Of a DNA stretch of 64,000 bases, positions 15,803-24,428 are shown piece by piece. The position numbers and the translations under genes are program-made. Each line of letters starts with the position of its first letter. Position 1 is the first letter of the stretch. The stretch covers positions 1-64,000 of the forward strand of contig CAYMZZ010000008.1 in assembly GCA_964395095.1 (NCBI GenBank). Direction: 5' to 3'. Source of the DNA: CAYMZZ01 sp964395095. GTDB lineage: Bacteria; Bacteroidota; Bacteroidia; Chitinophagales; Chitinophagaceae. The notes under the pieces are model-generated. The model was not told the DNA's origin, searched no databases, and was given only the letters and a program-made list of their open reading frames with translations.

Positions 15803-16765
15803 ATGGGCCTATTCAACCGCCTCTTCGGCAAGAAGGAAAAAGAAAGTTTGGACCAGGGCTTGCAGAAAACCAAAGAAGGTTTCCTGGCCCGGATCACCAA
15901 AGCCATTGCAGGCAAAAGCTCCGTGGATGAAGAAGTGCTCGACAACCTCGAAGAAGCGCTGGTGGGTGCCGATGTTGGCATTGAAACGACGGTAAAGATC
16001 ATCGAACGAATTGAAAAACGAGTGGCCCGCGATAAATACATGAATGCGGCAGAGCTCAATAAATTGCTTCAGGAAGAAATGGAGCAATTACTGGTAGATG
16101 CCCCTGAATCAAATACTTATGATTTTAAATCGCCTTTACCGGCCAATCCCTATTTCATCCTGGTAGTGGGCGTTAACGGTGTAGGCAAAACCACCACCAT
16201 CGGCAAGCTCGCGCATAATTTCAAGCAGGCGGGCAAATCGGTGTTGCTGGGGGCCGCCGATACTTTTCGGGCAGCCGCGGTTGACCAATTGACCATCTGG
16301 AGCGAGCGCACGGGTGTACCGATCGTGAAGCAAGGTATGGGTTCCGATCCCGCAGCCGTGGCTTTTGATACGGCACAAAGTGCCGTGGCCCGGCAGTCGG
16401 ATGTGGTATTGATCGACACGGCCGGCCGACTCCACAACAAAGCCCACCTGATGGAGGAACTGAGCAAGATCAAACGCGTGATTCAAAAAGTAGTACCCGA
16501 TGCGCCGCACGAGGTTTTACTCGTGCTGGATGGTTCCACCGGGCAAAACGCTCTGGAACAGGCCAAACAGTTTACGGCCGCTACCGATGTAACCGCCCTC
16601 GCCATCACCAAGCTCGATGGTACTGCCAAGGGTGGCGTGGTGCTGGCCATTGCCGATCAGTTCAAAATACCCGTGAAGTTTATTGGCGTGGGTGAAAAAA
16701 TGGAAGACCTGCTGGTTTTCGATAAACATGAATTTGTCGACAGCCTGTTCTCCCTGGAAAAGTAA
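15803..16765 (+). CDS. ftsY: Signal recognition particle receptor FtsY
   Basis: 320-aa SRP GTPase that docks SRP-ribosome complexes at the Sec translocon. An N-terminal helical N domain (about 1-100) is followed by the G domain: P-loop GVNGVGKTTTIGKLA (about 119-133), DTFRAAAVDQL, DTAGRLHNK, TKLDGTAKGGVVL, and the closing GVGEKMEDLLVFD. It lacks the long acidic A domain of E. coli FtsY, as is usual in this phylum. The ATG is directly preceded by a TAAGTTN-type word array, so the 5' leader is probably made of repeat sequence. Confidence 0.96.
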   Translation: MGLFNRLFGKKEKESLDQGLQKTKEGFLARITKAIAGKSSVDEEVLDNLEEALVGADVGIETTVKIIERIEKRVARDKYMNAAELNKLLQEEMEQLLVDAPESNTYDFKSPLPANPYFILVVGVNGVGKTTTIGKLAHNFKQAGKSVLLGAADTFRAAAVDQLTIWSERTGVPIVKQGMGSDPAAVAFDTAQSAVARQSDVVLIDTAGRLHNKAHLMEELSKIKRVIQKVVPDAPHEVLLVLDGSTGQNALEQAKQFTAATDVTALAITKLDGTAKGGVVLAIADQFKIPVKFIGVGEKMEDLLVFDKHEFVDSLFSLEK

Positions 16766-16775
16766 AAAGGAAATG

Positions 16776-16790
16776 GGGGCGAACAGCCCC
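16776..16790 (+). terminator. Weak hairpin after ftsY
   Basis: GGGGC / GCCCC with a 5-nt loop, followed by GTATATTTT. Short stem and interrupted T-tract; may only attenuate into rimO. Confidence 0.35.
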
Positions 16791-16828
16791 GTATATTTTG
16801 AGATCAGAATCCGGAAATTTGCAGTGAA

Positions 16829-18136
16829 ATGAAGACAAAAACAATCAGGAAAACCAAGGTGAATATCATTACCCTCGGTTGCAGTAAGAATATGGTGGAT
16901 AGCGAAGTGCTGAGTGGGCAACTACAGGCCAATGATATGGACGTGGTGCACGAAAACCGGAAGCGCGATCACAATATTGTAGTGGTGAATACCTGTGGTT
17001 TTATCGATAAAGCCAAGGAAGAAAGCATACAAACGATTTTGGAGCAGGTGGAGTTGAAGCGCCGTGGTCAATTGGAGAAAGTGTATGTAACCGGTTGCCT
17101 CAGTGAGCGGTACAGGCAGAACCTGGAAACGGAAATACCTGAAGTGGATGCATTTTTTGGCACCATGGAATTGCCGCAACTGTTGAATACCCTGAATGCT
17201 GATTATAAAGCCGAATTGGTAGGGGAGCGCTTGCTCGCCACTCCCGGTCATTATGCTTATATGAAAATATCGGAAGGTTGCAACCGCACCTGCTCTTTCT
17301 GCGCCATTCCACTGATGCGGGGCAAGCACGTGAGTAAGACGATGGAAGAACTGGTGCTGGAAGCCGAAAAGCTGGTGAGCCGGGGTGTGAAAGAGATCAT
17401 GCTGATTGCGCAGGAACTCACTTATTATGGGTTGGATATTTATAAAGAACGTAGTCTTCCGGAATTGATGCGAAGGCTTTCCGATGTGAAAGGGCTTGAA
17501 TGGATCCGGCTTCATTATGCCTATCCCAGCAAATTCCCGCTCGAGATCATAGATGTGATGAAGGAGCGCCCCAATATCTGCAATTACCTCGATATGCCGT
17601 TGCAGCATGCATCTAACCGAATGTTGCAGGCCATGCGACGCCAGATTACCCGCGAAGAAATGGAAGACCTGGTGGCGGCTATTCGTGGCAAATTGCCTGA
17701 AATATGCCTTAGGACCACACTGATCGCAGGTTTTCCCGGAGAAACGGAAGACGATGTGGAAGAACTGAAAACCTTCCTGCAAAAACAGCGATTCGACCGC
17801 GTGGGTATTTTTTCCTATTCGCACGAAGAAGGCACTTCGGCGCACGCATTGGCAGATGATGTTCCTGCCGATATTAAAGAACAGCGTGCGCAGGAGATTA
17901 TGGAACTACAACAGGAAATTTCCCTGGAGCTGAATCAACAAAAGCTGGGCAACGTATACCGTACACTTATTGACCGTAAAGAAGCGGGTCGCTATATCGG
18001 CCGTACCGAATTCGATAGCGTGGAAGTGGACAATGAAGTGATCGTTCAAACAGACCAGAAGCTGCCTATCGGCGAGTTTGTAAATGTGAAAATCACAAAA
18101 GCATACGACTTTGACCTGGAAGGCGTACCGGCCTGA
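16829..18136 (+). CDS. rimO: Ribosomal protein S12 methylthiotransferase RimO
   Basis: 435-aa radical SAM enzyme that methylthiolates an aspartate of ribosomal protein S12. The N-terminal methylthiotransferase domain has its three cluster cysteines (LGCSKN, NTCGFI, TGCLSE); the radical SAM motif is CNRTCSFCAIPLMRG, and CAIPLMRG is the RimO rather than MiaB form. A TRAM domain closes the protein (YRTLIDRKEAGRYIGRTEFD onward). A near-consensus box GAAATTTG ends 7 nt before the ATG. It lies downstream of ftsY with a weak hairpin between. Confidence 0.95.
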   Translation: MKTKTIRKTKVNIITLGCSKNMVDSEVLSGQLQANDMDVVHENRKRDHNIVVVNTCGFIDKAKEESIQTILEQVELKRRGQLEKVYVTGCLSERYRQNLETEIPEVDAFFGTMELPQLLNTLNADYKAELVGERLLATPGHYAYMKISEGCNRTCSFCAIPLMRGKHVSKTMEELVLEAEKLVSRGVKEIMLIAQELTYYGLDIYKERSLPELMRRLSDVKGLEWIRLHYAYPSKFPLEIIDVMKERPNICNYLDMPLQHASNRMLQAMRRQITREEMEDLVAAIRGKLPEICLRTTLIAGFPGETEDDVEELKTFLQKQRFDRVGIFSYSHEEGTSAHALADDVPADIKEQRAQEIMELQQEISLELNQQKLGNVYRTLIDRKEAGRYIGRTEFDSVEVDNEVIVQTDQKLPIGEFVNVKITKAYDFDLEGVPA

Positions 18137-18378
18137 AGGCCATAAAAATGGGGTTGAACGTAACCTTCTGACCTACATTTCCGTACAATATCTGTATCAA
18201 AAGCGAACACAGGTTTACCGGTTTCAGCACTAATCTGCTGATTATCATTAGGTATTCAGGCTGGCACAGTTTTTCATTAGCTTCTGGCGTGGTAACAATT
18301 TTGTCCAAACTGGTACGTAACGAAGCCGAAACGCGGCCTGCTGTTTTACGATTAACGTTCAAAAAACGGAATCATTCT
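18137..18378. other. Intergenic region before the FecR-like gene
   Basis: 242 bp with no repeat array and no gene I can support. A CAATTTTG (one mismatch from the -7 consensus) lies about 18296-18303 and could serve the downstream gene. Confidence 0.4.
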
Positions 18379-18705
18379 ATGCATTTCAACCGTGTAGAGG
18401 AAATACTGCTCGACGACAGCTTTTACTTCTGGTACCTGCAAACGGATGCCGCTGAAGTGAAGCGCTGGAATGAATGGCGCCTCGCAGATCCCGCCAACAG
18501 TCGCTTGCTCGATGAAGCCGTGGCTGCATTGCATTCTCTGTTGAATCAGCAGGATGAAGAGGGATATCCTCGCAGAATCCATGCGGTTTATTCCCGTTTG
18601 CAACAGGCACGCCTGGAAAAAGAGCAGAATAAGAGTGGGGAGCCGTTACCGGAAAACAGGGCGGACATACCTGATTGGGGTAAACTAGATATTCATTTAT
18701 CCTGA
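18379..18705 (+). CDS. Short FecR-like N-terminal domain protein
   Basis: 108 aa; start taken at ATG 18379 because the longer GTG-started version adds residues unlike the family. The body (EEILLDDSFYFWYLQTDAAEVKRWNEWRLADPANSRLLDEAVAAL, split here only by description) matches the helical N-terminal region of FecR-type anti-sigma factors: a hydrophobic start, then ExxxWxxWxxxxPxxxxxxxEA. The usual transmembrane helix and FecR periplasmic domain are missing. No sigma-factor gene is adjacent. It ends 30 bp before a large permease gene and is probably co-transcribed with it; in Bacteroidota, FecR-like ORFs of this kind often precede MacB/FtsX permeases. Function unproven. Confidence 0.6.
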   Translation: MHFNRVEEILLDDSFYFWYLQTDAAEVKRWNEWRLADPANSRLLDEAVAALHSLLNQQDEEGYPRRIHAVYSRLQQARLEKEQNKSGEPLPENRADIPDWGKLDIHLS

Positions 18706-18735
18706 CAGGTACTGACTTCTTAACCTGACCTCCAC

Positions 18736-21102
18736 ATGCTGAAAAATTATTGGATCGTCGCCTGGCGCAATCTTTGGCGCCGCAAAGGTTTTTCCTTCTT
18801 AAATATTACGGGACTCGCCATTGGAATGGCGGCAGCAGCCCTGATCCTTTTATGGATTCAGAGTGAGCTGCGCTACGACCGGCATTATGCCAAAATTGAT
18901 CGTATTTACGAAGTGTGGAACCGTATTGAGAACGACGGTAAAGTGGATTGCTGGGCGGTTACACCCAAGGTGATGGCTGCTGCCATTAAAGCGGATTATC
19001 CGGAAGTGGAGCATGCTGTTCGCGTCAACTTTGCCCCACCACTGTTGTTTAGCCTGGGCGACAAGCGTATTACGGCAAGGGGTAATCCGGTTGATTCCAT
19101 ATTTTTTGAGGTCTTTGATTTTGAGTTTCTGAAAGGCAATCCCGGGCAGGCGCTTCAGTCGCCGGAATCGCTAGTGCTTACAGAGCGGCTTGCCCAAAGC
19201 CTGTTTGGTGAGGAAGATCCGATTGGTAAAGTTATTAAAATCGACAACACCGATAACCTGGTGGTCAGCGCCGTCATTCGCAATCCAAAACCCGATTCGC
19301 GTTTCCAGTTTCAATACCTCGTTCCCTGGTCCTATCTCCGTTCCAAGGGATGGGATGATAGTTTTTGGGGGAATAATTCCACTACTACTTATGTACTGCT
19401 GAAGGAAAATAGCACTCTGGCTTCGATAGCGCCCAAGATCAAAACCCTTCGTAAGAAATATGATAGTGATGATCCCGATATGGAGACCTTTCTATATCCA
19501 TTGGCAGACTCCTATCTCTTTGGACGTTTTGAAAATGGGAAGGTGGCCGGAGGACGAATAGAAGTGGTGAGGCTATTCGGGTGGATTGCAGGCTTTATTT
19601 TGCTGGTTGCCTGCATCAATTTCATGAATCTGAGTACCGCCCGCAGCGAAAAAAGGGCGAGGGAAGTTGGCATCCGCAAAGTGGTAGGGGCCCGCAGAAA
19701 TTCGCTGGTGTTTCAATTCCTGGGCGAATCCATTCTTATCACCCTTATCGCAGGTATATTCGCCCTTCTCCTCGTTCAATTAACCCTGCCCGCTTACAAT
19801 AGCCTGGTGGAAAAGCATCTCCGGATGGAATGGGAAAATTCCTCCTTCTGGCTTTATGCCGCATTGTTTATGTTGGGTACGGGCTTACTGGCCGGAAGCT
19901 ATCCCGCTTTGTTCCTTGCTTCATTCCGTCCAATCAGTGTTTTGAAAGGAAAGTTTAAAGCCGCCCATGCACTGATTACACCCCGAAAATTGCTGGTGGT
20001 GGGGCAATTCACATTTGCCATTCTCCTGATCATCGCCACGCTGGTAGTGCGGCAACAAATGAAAATGGCGCAAGACCGGCAAACGGGATATAGCCAAAGC
20101 AACCTGGTCTATCACTTTATGGAAGGTGAAGAGGAGGACAAATATCCGTTGATAAAACAGGAACTGCTGGCATCAGGCAAAGTGCTTTCCATGACCAGGA
20201 CCAGTTCTCCGCTCACAGAATCCTGGAGCAATTCATGGGGAATTGGCTGGCGAGGAAAAGATCCGAATGACCGAAGAATCATCAATCGCTTTTGTGCGGA
20301 TGATGCGATTGCTCAAACGGCCGGACTGCAGATTGTGGAAGGCCGCGATATCGACCTTGAAAAATTTCCAACCGACTCCAATGCTGTATTACTGAATGAA
20401 TCGGCGGTGAAACTGATGGGTTTTGATAATCCGATTGGGGAAATGATTGAAGATATAGGTGAGGAGTTCCGGGTAGTGGGTGTGGTGAAAGATTTTATCA
20501 TGGAATCGCCTTATCGTCCCGTAAATCCTTTGGTCATTTTGGGGGCAAAGGGTTTCTTTGATGTAATTCATTTTCGTTTAAACGGCCAGGAATCCACGCG
20601 TGAAACCATCGCATTCATAGAGTCGGTTTTTAAAAAACATAACCCGGAGTTTCCATTTAATTATCGCTTTGCCGACGAGGAATATGCGCGCAAATTCAAC
20701 AACGAAAAGCGAAGTTCCACACTCGCCAGCCTTTTTGCCATGCTGACCATTATTATTTCCTGTCTTGGTTTGTTTGGCCTGGCCGCCTATATGGCTGAAA
20801 ACCGGATTAAAGAAATTGGGGTGCGAAAGGTACTGGGTGCCTCAGTATCGGGAATAGCAAGACTGTTGTCGATGGATTTTCTAAAGCTGGTCGCCATTTC
20901 TTTCTTGTTGGCCGCGCCATTGGGATACTGGGCCATGCATCGCTGGCTCAGCACATACCCGTATCGCATCAGTTTGCATTGGTGGATTTTCGCACTCGCA
21001 GGTGCAATTGCACTCACAATAGCCCTGATTACCGTGAGCACGCAGGCCATCCGTGCCGCGCGCAGCAACCCCGTTAAATCGCTCCGTAGCTCCTGCGAAT
21101 GA
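18736..21102 (+). CDS. ABC transporter permease, MacB/FtsX type
   Basis: 788-aa inner-membrane permease. Two MacB-periplasmic-core plus FtsX repeats are visible: a first transmembrane helix at about 20-40 (FSFLNITGLAIGMAAAALIL), a periplasmic segment, three helices around 285-410, a helix near 425-445, a second periplasmic segment, and three C-terminal helices. Typical signature pieces: RSEKRAREVGIRKVVGARR and NRIKEIGVRKVLGASVSGIA. Such proteins usually act with an ATPase as mechanotransmission or lipoprotein/peptide export machines; no ATPase is adjacent here. A stable hairpin overlaps its stop codon. Confidence 0.88.
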   Translation: MLKNYWIVAWRNLWRRKGFSFLNITGLAIGMAAAALILLWIQSELRYDRHYAKIDRIYEVWNRIENDGKVDCWAVTPKVMAAAIKADYPEVEHAVRVNFAPPLLFSLGDKRITARGNPVDSIFFEVFDFEFLKGNPGQALQSPESLVLTERLAQSLFGEEDPIGKVIKIDNTDNLVVSAVIRNPKPDSRFQFQYLVPWSYLRSKGWDDSFWGNNSTTTYVLLKENSTLASIAPKIKTLRKKYDSDDPDMETFLYPLADSYLFGRFENGKVAGGRIEVVRLFGWIAGFILLVACINFMNLSTARSEKRAREVGIRKVVGARRNSLVFQFLGESILITLIAGIFALLLVQLTLPAYNSLVEKHLRMEWENSSFWLYAALFMLGTGLLAGSYPALFLASFRPISVLKGKFKAAHALITPRKLLVVGQFTFAILLIIATLVVRQQMKMAQDRQTGYSQSNLVYHFMEGEEEDKYPLIKQELLASGKVLSMTRTSSPLTESWSNSWGIGWRGKDPNDRRIINRFCADDAIAQTAGLQIVEGRDIDLEKFPTDSNAVLLNESAVKLMGFDNPIGEMIEDIGEEFRVVGVVKDFIMESPYRPVNPLVILGAKGFFDVIHFRLNGQESTRETIAFIESVFKKHNPEFPFNYRFADEEYARKFNNEKRSSTLASLFAMLTIIISCLGLFGLAAYMAENRIKEIGVRKVLGASVSGIARLLSMDFLKLVAISFLLAAPLGYWAMHRWLSTYPYRISLHWWIFALAGAIALTIALITVSTQAIRAARSNPVKSLRSSCE

Positions 21103-21157
21103 GTGCTGTGCACTCTTTCGCAGGGGTGAAGCTGAAGGGCTGTGACAGCAGCCTTTT
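21092..21157 (+). terminator. Double hairpin at the 3' end of the permease gene
   Basis: First hairpin 21092-21124: 15-bp stem CCTGCGAATGAGTGC with one mismatch, 3-nt loop, enclosing the stop codon. Second hairpin 21135-21157: stem around GGCTG / CAGCC followed by TTTT, a plausible Rho-independent terminator. Confidence 0.65.
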
Positions 21158-21206
21158 CGGCTATTACTCCCTGTTTATTAAAGCACTAAGATCAATCCGA
21201 TCGAAA

Positions 21207-21243
21207 CATTTTTGAGGTTCCACGAAGCGGAATCTCAAAAATG
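21207..21243. repeat. 15-bp hairpin in the gap after the permease gene
   Basis: Arms CATTTTTGAGGTTCC and GGAATCTCAAAAATG pair along 15 bp with one G-T, loop ACGAAGC. No T-tract follows, so it may be an extra terminator or a structured RNA piece. Confidence 0.55.
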
Positions 21244-21379
21244 TAGTAATTCTTCTACAACCATACCTGTGCTTTTCGACAGCAGAATACCAGCTTGAAC
21301 TATTTTCCAGGGCGCCCTGTCATCCTACCTTGCACCCATAATCGACACCCTTTTATAAGCCGTCCACTTTTACCCGTTT

Positions 21380-21565
21380 TTATCCAGTCATCCTTTGAAA
21401 AACCAACCCAACCTTTAAAAAACCAACCCAACCTATGAAAAACCAATCCCAATCCTTTGAAAAAACCCGATTTCCATCCTTTGTAAGAACCCAAATCCAT
21501 CCTGTGAAAACCCATCCATTATTCTAAGAACCCAACCACTTCGATGCCCTTTGAAAACCCGGCAA
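21380..21565. repeat. Degenerate ~20-27-bp tandem repeat
   Basis: About eight imperfect units with the core CCAACCCAACCTTTGAAAAA (variants CCAATCCCAATCCTTTGAAA, CCATCCTTTGTAAGAACC and so on). The rest of the 586-bp gap between the permease and the next gene contains no supported gene. The unit is much longer than the 7-8-base words elsewhere and does not have a reverse-complement partner. Confidence 0.7.
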
Positions 21566-21688
21566 TCGAACAAGATTTAATCCGTCCCTATTTCCTTTTA
21601 ATCCGTACCCGGCCTTCGGGCAATGCCCGGGAAACCTGAAGGCATACTCACTGAAGAAGACATCACCCACACCCAAACCTGATGTACT

Positions 21689-22126
21689 ATGGTCAACTAT
21701 CACACTGTATTGAATGAGCAGGTAATAACACAAACAAGAGAACCCCTGCACCAACTGGCTGGCAGCGTTATGCGCAATCTTTTGCCCGATGCTGTACAGA
21801 GCAAGAACTTTTTTATCAACGATATTCCGTCGAACCTGGCGATTGATTACAATCAGGACAGGGTACTGGCGGTGCTGGAAGGCTTGCTGCGAACCGTTCT
21901 GTTTCATTCCCGGGAAACCTGTATCCGGCTTTCAGCCCGTCAATATGGTTACGTGGTGGTGCTGGAACTCAAGGAATCGGGTAGCATCAACGATTATGCC
22001 ATGGCCTGTGGCTTGCAGAAAGTGAATGAGCTGGCGGAAACGATTGGAGGATGCCTGAGCATAAGCGTGCAAAAGCCTATGACAACAGTGGCTTTTAGTT
22101 TTCCGAACCTGCCAATGGCAGCGTGA
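21689..22126 (+). CDS. Stand-alone histidine-kinase-type ATPase domain protein
   Basis: 145 aa. The sequence resembles a GHKL (HATPase_c) domain: FFINDIPSNLAIDYNQDRVL looks like the segment leading into the N-box, TCIRLSARQYGYVVVLELKESGS the central strands, and CLSISVQKPMTTVAFSFPN the C-terminal strands. The expected catalytic Asn/N-box and Gly-rich lid are degenerate, and there is no dimerisation or sensor domain. It could be a remnant or a dedicated binding partner. Upstream is a long repeat-bearing gap, downstream a word-array element. Low-to-moderate certainty on fold, none on role. Confidence 0.55.
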   Translation: MVNYHTVLNEQVITQTREPLHQLAGSVMRNLLPDAVQSKNFFINDIPSNLAIDYNQDRVLAVLEGLLRTVLFHSRETCIRLSARQYGYVVVLELKESGSINDYAMACGLQKVNELAETIGGCLSISVQKPMTTVAFSFPNLPMAA

Positions 22127-22138
22127 GTAGCGGGTTTA

Positions 22139-22318
22139 GTTGTAAGTTATAAGTTTTAAGTTGTAAGTTGTAAGTAGGGAGTAGGGAGTAGGGAATAGTG
22201 AGTAGTGAGTAGTGATAATAAATACTGTATCCAACATCTATAACTTTTAAACTTACAACCTAAAACTTACAACTTACAACTTAAAACTTAAAACTTACAA
22301 CTTACACCTTACAACTTC
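22139..22318. repeat. Word-array element 7 (convergent gap)
   Basis: TAAGTTN 7-mers (22139-22175), AGTAGGG/AGTAGTG 7-mers (22173-22214), a short centre, then a long reverse TAAGTTN array (AACTTAC/AACTTAA, 22241-22318) that ends exactly at the stop codon of the CFI-box gene. Covers nearly all of the gap. Confidence 0.85.
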
Positions 22319-23143
22319 TCACAAATACTTCCCTTCCATCTCCCTCACATAGTTTGCATAATACTCCACTGCTTCCTGGTACTGTCCCGCTTTAATTTTT
22401 TCCACACTGGGAATTATCAATTTCGTATAGAGATGTTCCAGTATTTCGCTGCGATTGGCCGCATCATGAATGGCATTCAGAATGGTAGGCCCCAATACTT
22501 CATAGTCTTCCAGCAATCGCCGACCTGATGGATTATTCCGCATATAGTTTTCCCGAAGGAACCGGAGTGTTTCGAGCTCGTTACAATCATCGGCAAGACC
22601 CTTGTGCTGTACGCAGGCAGTCGTGAGGAAGCAATCATAATCATCATAGTCGTCGCTACTGGTCGTCGCTGTCTTGTATTTCAGCAACACGAATTCCTTG
22701 CCTTTTGTATCCTGCAGCGATAAATCGAGGTATGGACGAATTACAGCCTTCAGGTCTTTGGGTAATGGAGTGGGGAGAACCAACTCGCCCGATACTTTCT
22801 TTTCAAATTTAGCTTCTATCTGGGCTTTCTTGGGAGAGTTTTCCAGGAGCAATACTTCCGAAAGCATATACAAGTGCTGTGTGGTGCGGGCCGCCGTGGT
22901 GCTACCGCTATTGATATAGCCGGCTTTCAGGCTTACCCTTTTGTCGGCCTCAGTGGCCGCTGTAAAGCGGTTGATGCTGTTAATGACAAGATTGATTTCG
23001 AAAGTCCATTTGCCTTTTCCGGTTTCTATTTTTTCGCCGGTGTAGGTGGCGGTGCCCGTCTGATCCCTGCGAAGCAGGAGGGGCAACCCGGTTGCGGCGA
23101 GTACGGCTGTTCCGCTTCTGCCCAGGAATTCTCTTCTTTGCAT
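22319..23143 (-). CDS. Tat-exported CFI-box protein of unknown function
   Basis: 274 aa from the ATG at 23143. The N-terminus MQRREFLGRSGTAVLAATGLPLLL is a twin-arginine signal, so the folded protein is exported. The C-terminal third contains DCFLTTACVQHKGLADDC, then ELETLRFLRENYM: this is the CFI-box, a short Cys-containing domain normally reading CFIATACYG and followed by LRxFRDxYL. The middle is beta-rich and unrecognised. A Tat signal suggests either cofactor binding or folding before export. The gene is divergent from the DapA-family gene. Confidence 0.6.
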   Translation of the reverse strand: MQRREFLGRSGTAVLAATGLPLLLRRDQTGTATYTGEKIETGKGKWTFEINLVINSINRFTAATEADKRVSLKAGYINSGSTTAARTTQHLYMLSEVLLLENSPKKAQIEAKFEKKVSGELVLPTPLPKDLKAVIRPYLDLSLQDTKGKEFVLLKYKTATTSSDDYDDYDCFLTTACVQHKGLADDCNELETLRFLRENYMRNNPSGRRLLEDYEVLGPTILNAIHDAANRSEILEHLYTKLIIPSVEKIKAGQYQEAVEYYANYVREMEGKYL

Positions 23144-23270
23144 ACTTGATGGAGTTTGGTGGATGAAAAATAGAACATCAGGCAGGAAAATCCATACCAT
23201 TAGGAGGGTATTTGTCGGACAGTCCCGCGATTGAACCCAATTTCGGTGCTGGTTCGCTTAGTCGATTGCT

Positions 23271-23278
23271 TATCTTTA
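23271..23278 (+). promoter_or_regulatory. Probable -7 box of the DapA-family gene
   Basis: TATCTTTA, 7 of 8 positions of TAnnTTTG, 18 bp before the ATG at 23297. Confidence 0.4.
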
Positions 23279-23296
23279 GGCCAAATAAGCACAGGC

Positions 23297-24172
23297 ATGA
23301 GTCAGATTTCCTGGAAAGGCGTTTTTCCCGCATTGACCACCAAGTTTACAGCCGACGATGAGCTGGATATTCCCTTATTTGTCAAGAACCTGGAAACCCA
23401 GTGGAAGGCGGGTGTGAGTGGTGTAATCCTGGGGGGCACTTTGGGGGAGGCCAGCGTACTCACCACCGCCGAAAAAGAAAAGCTGGTGCATACCGCCCTG
23501 GCACATGCACAGGGTAAACCCGTTATTCTCAATATAGCGGAAGGAAGCACCCGGGTGGCCATGGAGCAGGCAAAACTGGCGGAGAAATGGGGTGTGCAGG
23601 GATTGATGTTGCTGCCTCCCATGCGCTATAAGCCCGATCATCGCGAAGCGGTTCATTTTTTTCGCAGCGTGGCCGACAGCAGCAGCCTGCCCATCATGCT
23701 TTACAATAATCCCGTCGATTATAAAACAGAGATTACGCTGGCGATGTTTGAAGAATTGCAGGCCTGTGCTACCATTACGGCCGTGAAAGAATCAACCCGT
23801 GATGTAACCAATGTAACGCGGATGCGCAATGCCTTTGGTAATCGCTACAGCATTCTTTGTGGTGTGGATACGCTCGCGATGGAAGAATTACTCCTGGGCG
23901 CCGACGGCTGGGTGGCAGGACTCGTTTGCGCTTATCCCTTCGAAACCGTGAAACTTTACCAGTTGATTCAGGAACAAAAACTGGAAGAAGCCCGTGAACT
24001 CTATCGTTGGTTTATGCCGCTCCTGGAACTGGATATTCATCCCAAGCTGGTACAATATATCAAATTAGCCGAGGCGGAGAACGGATTGGGCAGCGAATAT
24101 GTGAGAGCACCGAGATTGAGACTGGAAGGGGAGGAGAGGGAGAGGGTGTTGAATGTGGTGAGGGTTAAGTAG
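23297..24172 (+). CDS. DapA-family lyase/deaminase (probable 1-pyrroline-4-hydroxy-2-carboxylate deaminase)
   Basis: 291-aa class I aldolase-fold protein of the dihydrodipicolinate synthase family. Schiff-base lysine is K164 (TAVKEST) and the proton-relay tyrosine is Y136 (MLYNNP); the GTTGE motif appears as GGTLGEA. The start at 23297 avoids a 22-residue extension with no family likeness. Context gives the function: an alpha-ketoglutarate semialdehyde dehydrogenase gene is next, with hydroxyproline epimerase and D-amino-acid dehydrogenase genes further along, so deamination of 1-pyrroline-4-hydroxy-2-carboxylate is the best guess. The related L-2-keto-3-deoxyarabonate dehydratase gives the same product and is a real alternative. 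No dap genes are nearby, so lysine synthesis is less likely. Confidence 0.75.
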   Translation: MSQISWKGVFPALTTKFTADDELDIPLFVKNLETQWKAGVSGVILGGTLGEASVLTTAEKEKLVHTALAHAQGKPVILNIAEGSTRVAMEQAKLAEKWGVQGLMLLPPMRYKPDHREAVHFFRSVADSSSLPIMLYNNPVDYKTEITLAMFEELQACATITAVKESTRDVTNVTRMRNAFGNRYSILCGVDTLAMEELLLGADGWVAGLVCAYPFETVKLYQLIQEQKLEEARELYRWFMPLLELDIHPKLVQYIKLAEAENGLGSEYVRAPRLRLEGEERERVLNVVRVK

Positions 24173-24423
24173 TAAGTTTTAAGTGATAAGTTTTAAGTGT
24201 TAAGTTTTGTGGGGAGAAGTTAGAAGTAGTAAGTAGTTAGTAGTTAGTAGGGAGTAGGGAGTAGGAAGTAGATAGTAGGGAATGGAACCTTAACTTTCAA
24301 TGTATTCCTTAAACCCTCAACCCTAAACAATTCAACAAATCAACAATTCAACAAATCAACAATTCAACAAATCAACAATTCAACAAATCAACAAATCCTC
24401 AAATTCACCAATTCACAAATATT
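24168..24423. repeat. Composite word-array element 8
   Basis: TAAGTTN 7-mers (24168-24208), AGTAGGG/AGTAGTT 7-mers (24217-24281), reverse TTTAAGG words (24307-24328), reverse TTGATTTG 8-mers (CAACAAAT/CAACAATT, 24328-24396) and reverse GTGAATTT words (24397-24423). It spans the whole 256-bp gap between the DapA-family gene and the aldehyde dehydrogenase gene. Confidence 0.85.
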
Positions 24424-24428
24424 CGCTC

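Noticed and set aside
16922..17845. 307-aa minus-strand ORF inside rimO
   Set aside because: Antisense shadow of a well-identified gene with unnatural His/Phe-rich composition.
21300..21515. 71-aa minus-strand ORF with repeated GWFFKGW-like residues
   Set aside because: The repetition comes from the degenerate DNA tandem repeat below it; no promoter, no start context and no family likeness.
23297..24172. Lysine-pathway DapA or N-acetylneuraminate lyase
   Set aside because: No lysine or sialic-acid genes nearby, GGTLGEA replaces the strict GTTGE motif, and the adjacent semialdehyde dehydrogenase points to an alpha-ketoglutarate semialdehyde-forming role.
24168..24423. CRISPR-like repeat array
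   Set aside because: Units are only 7-8 bp with no spacers of constant length and no cas genes nearby.
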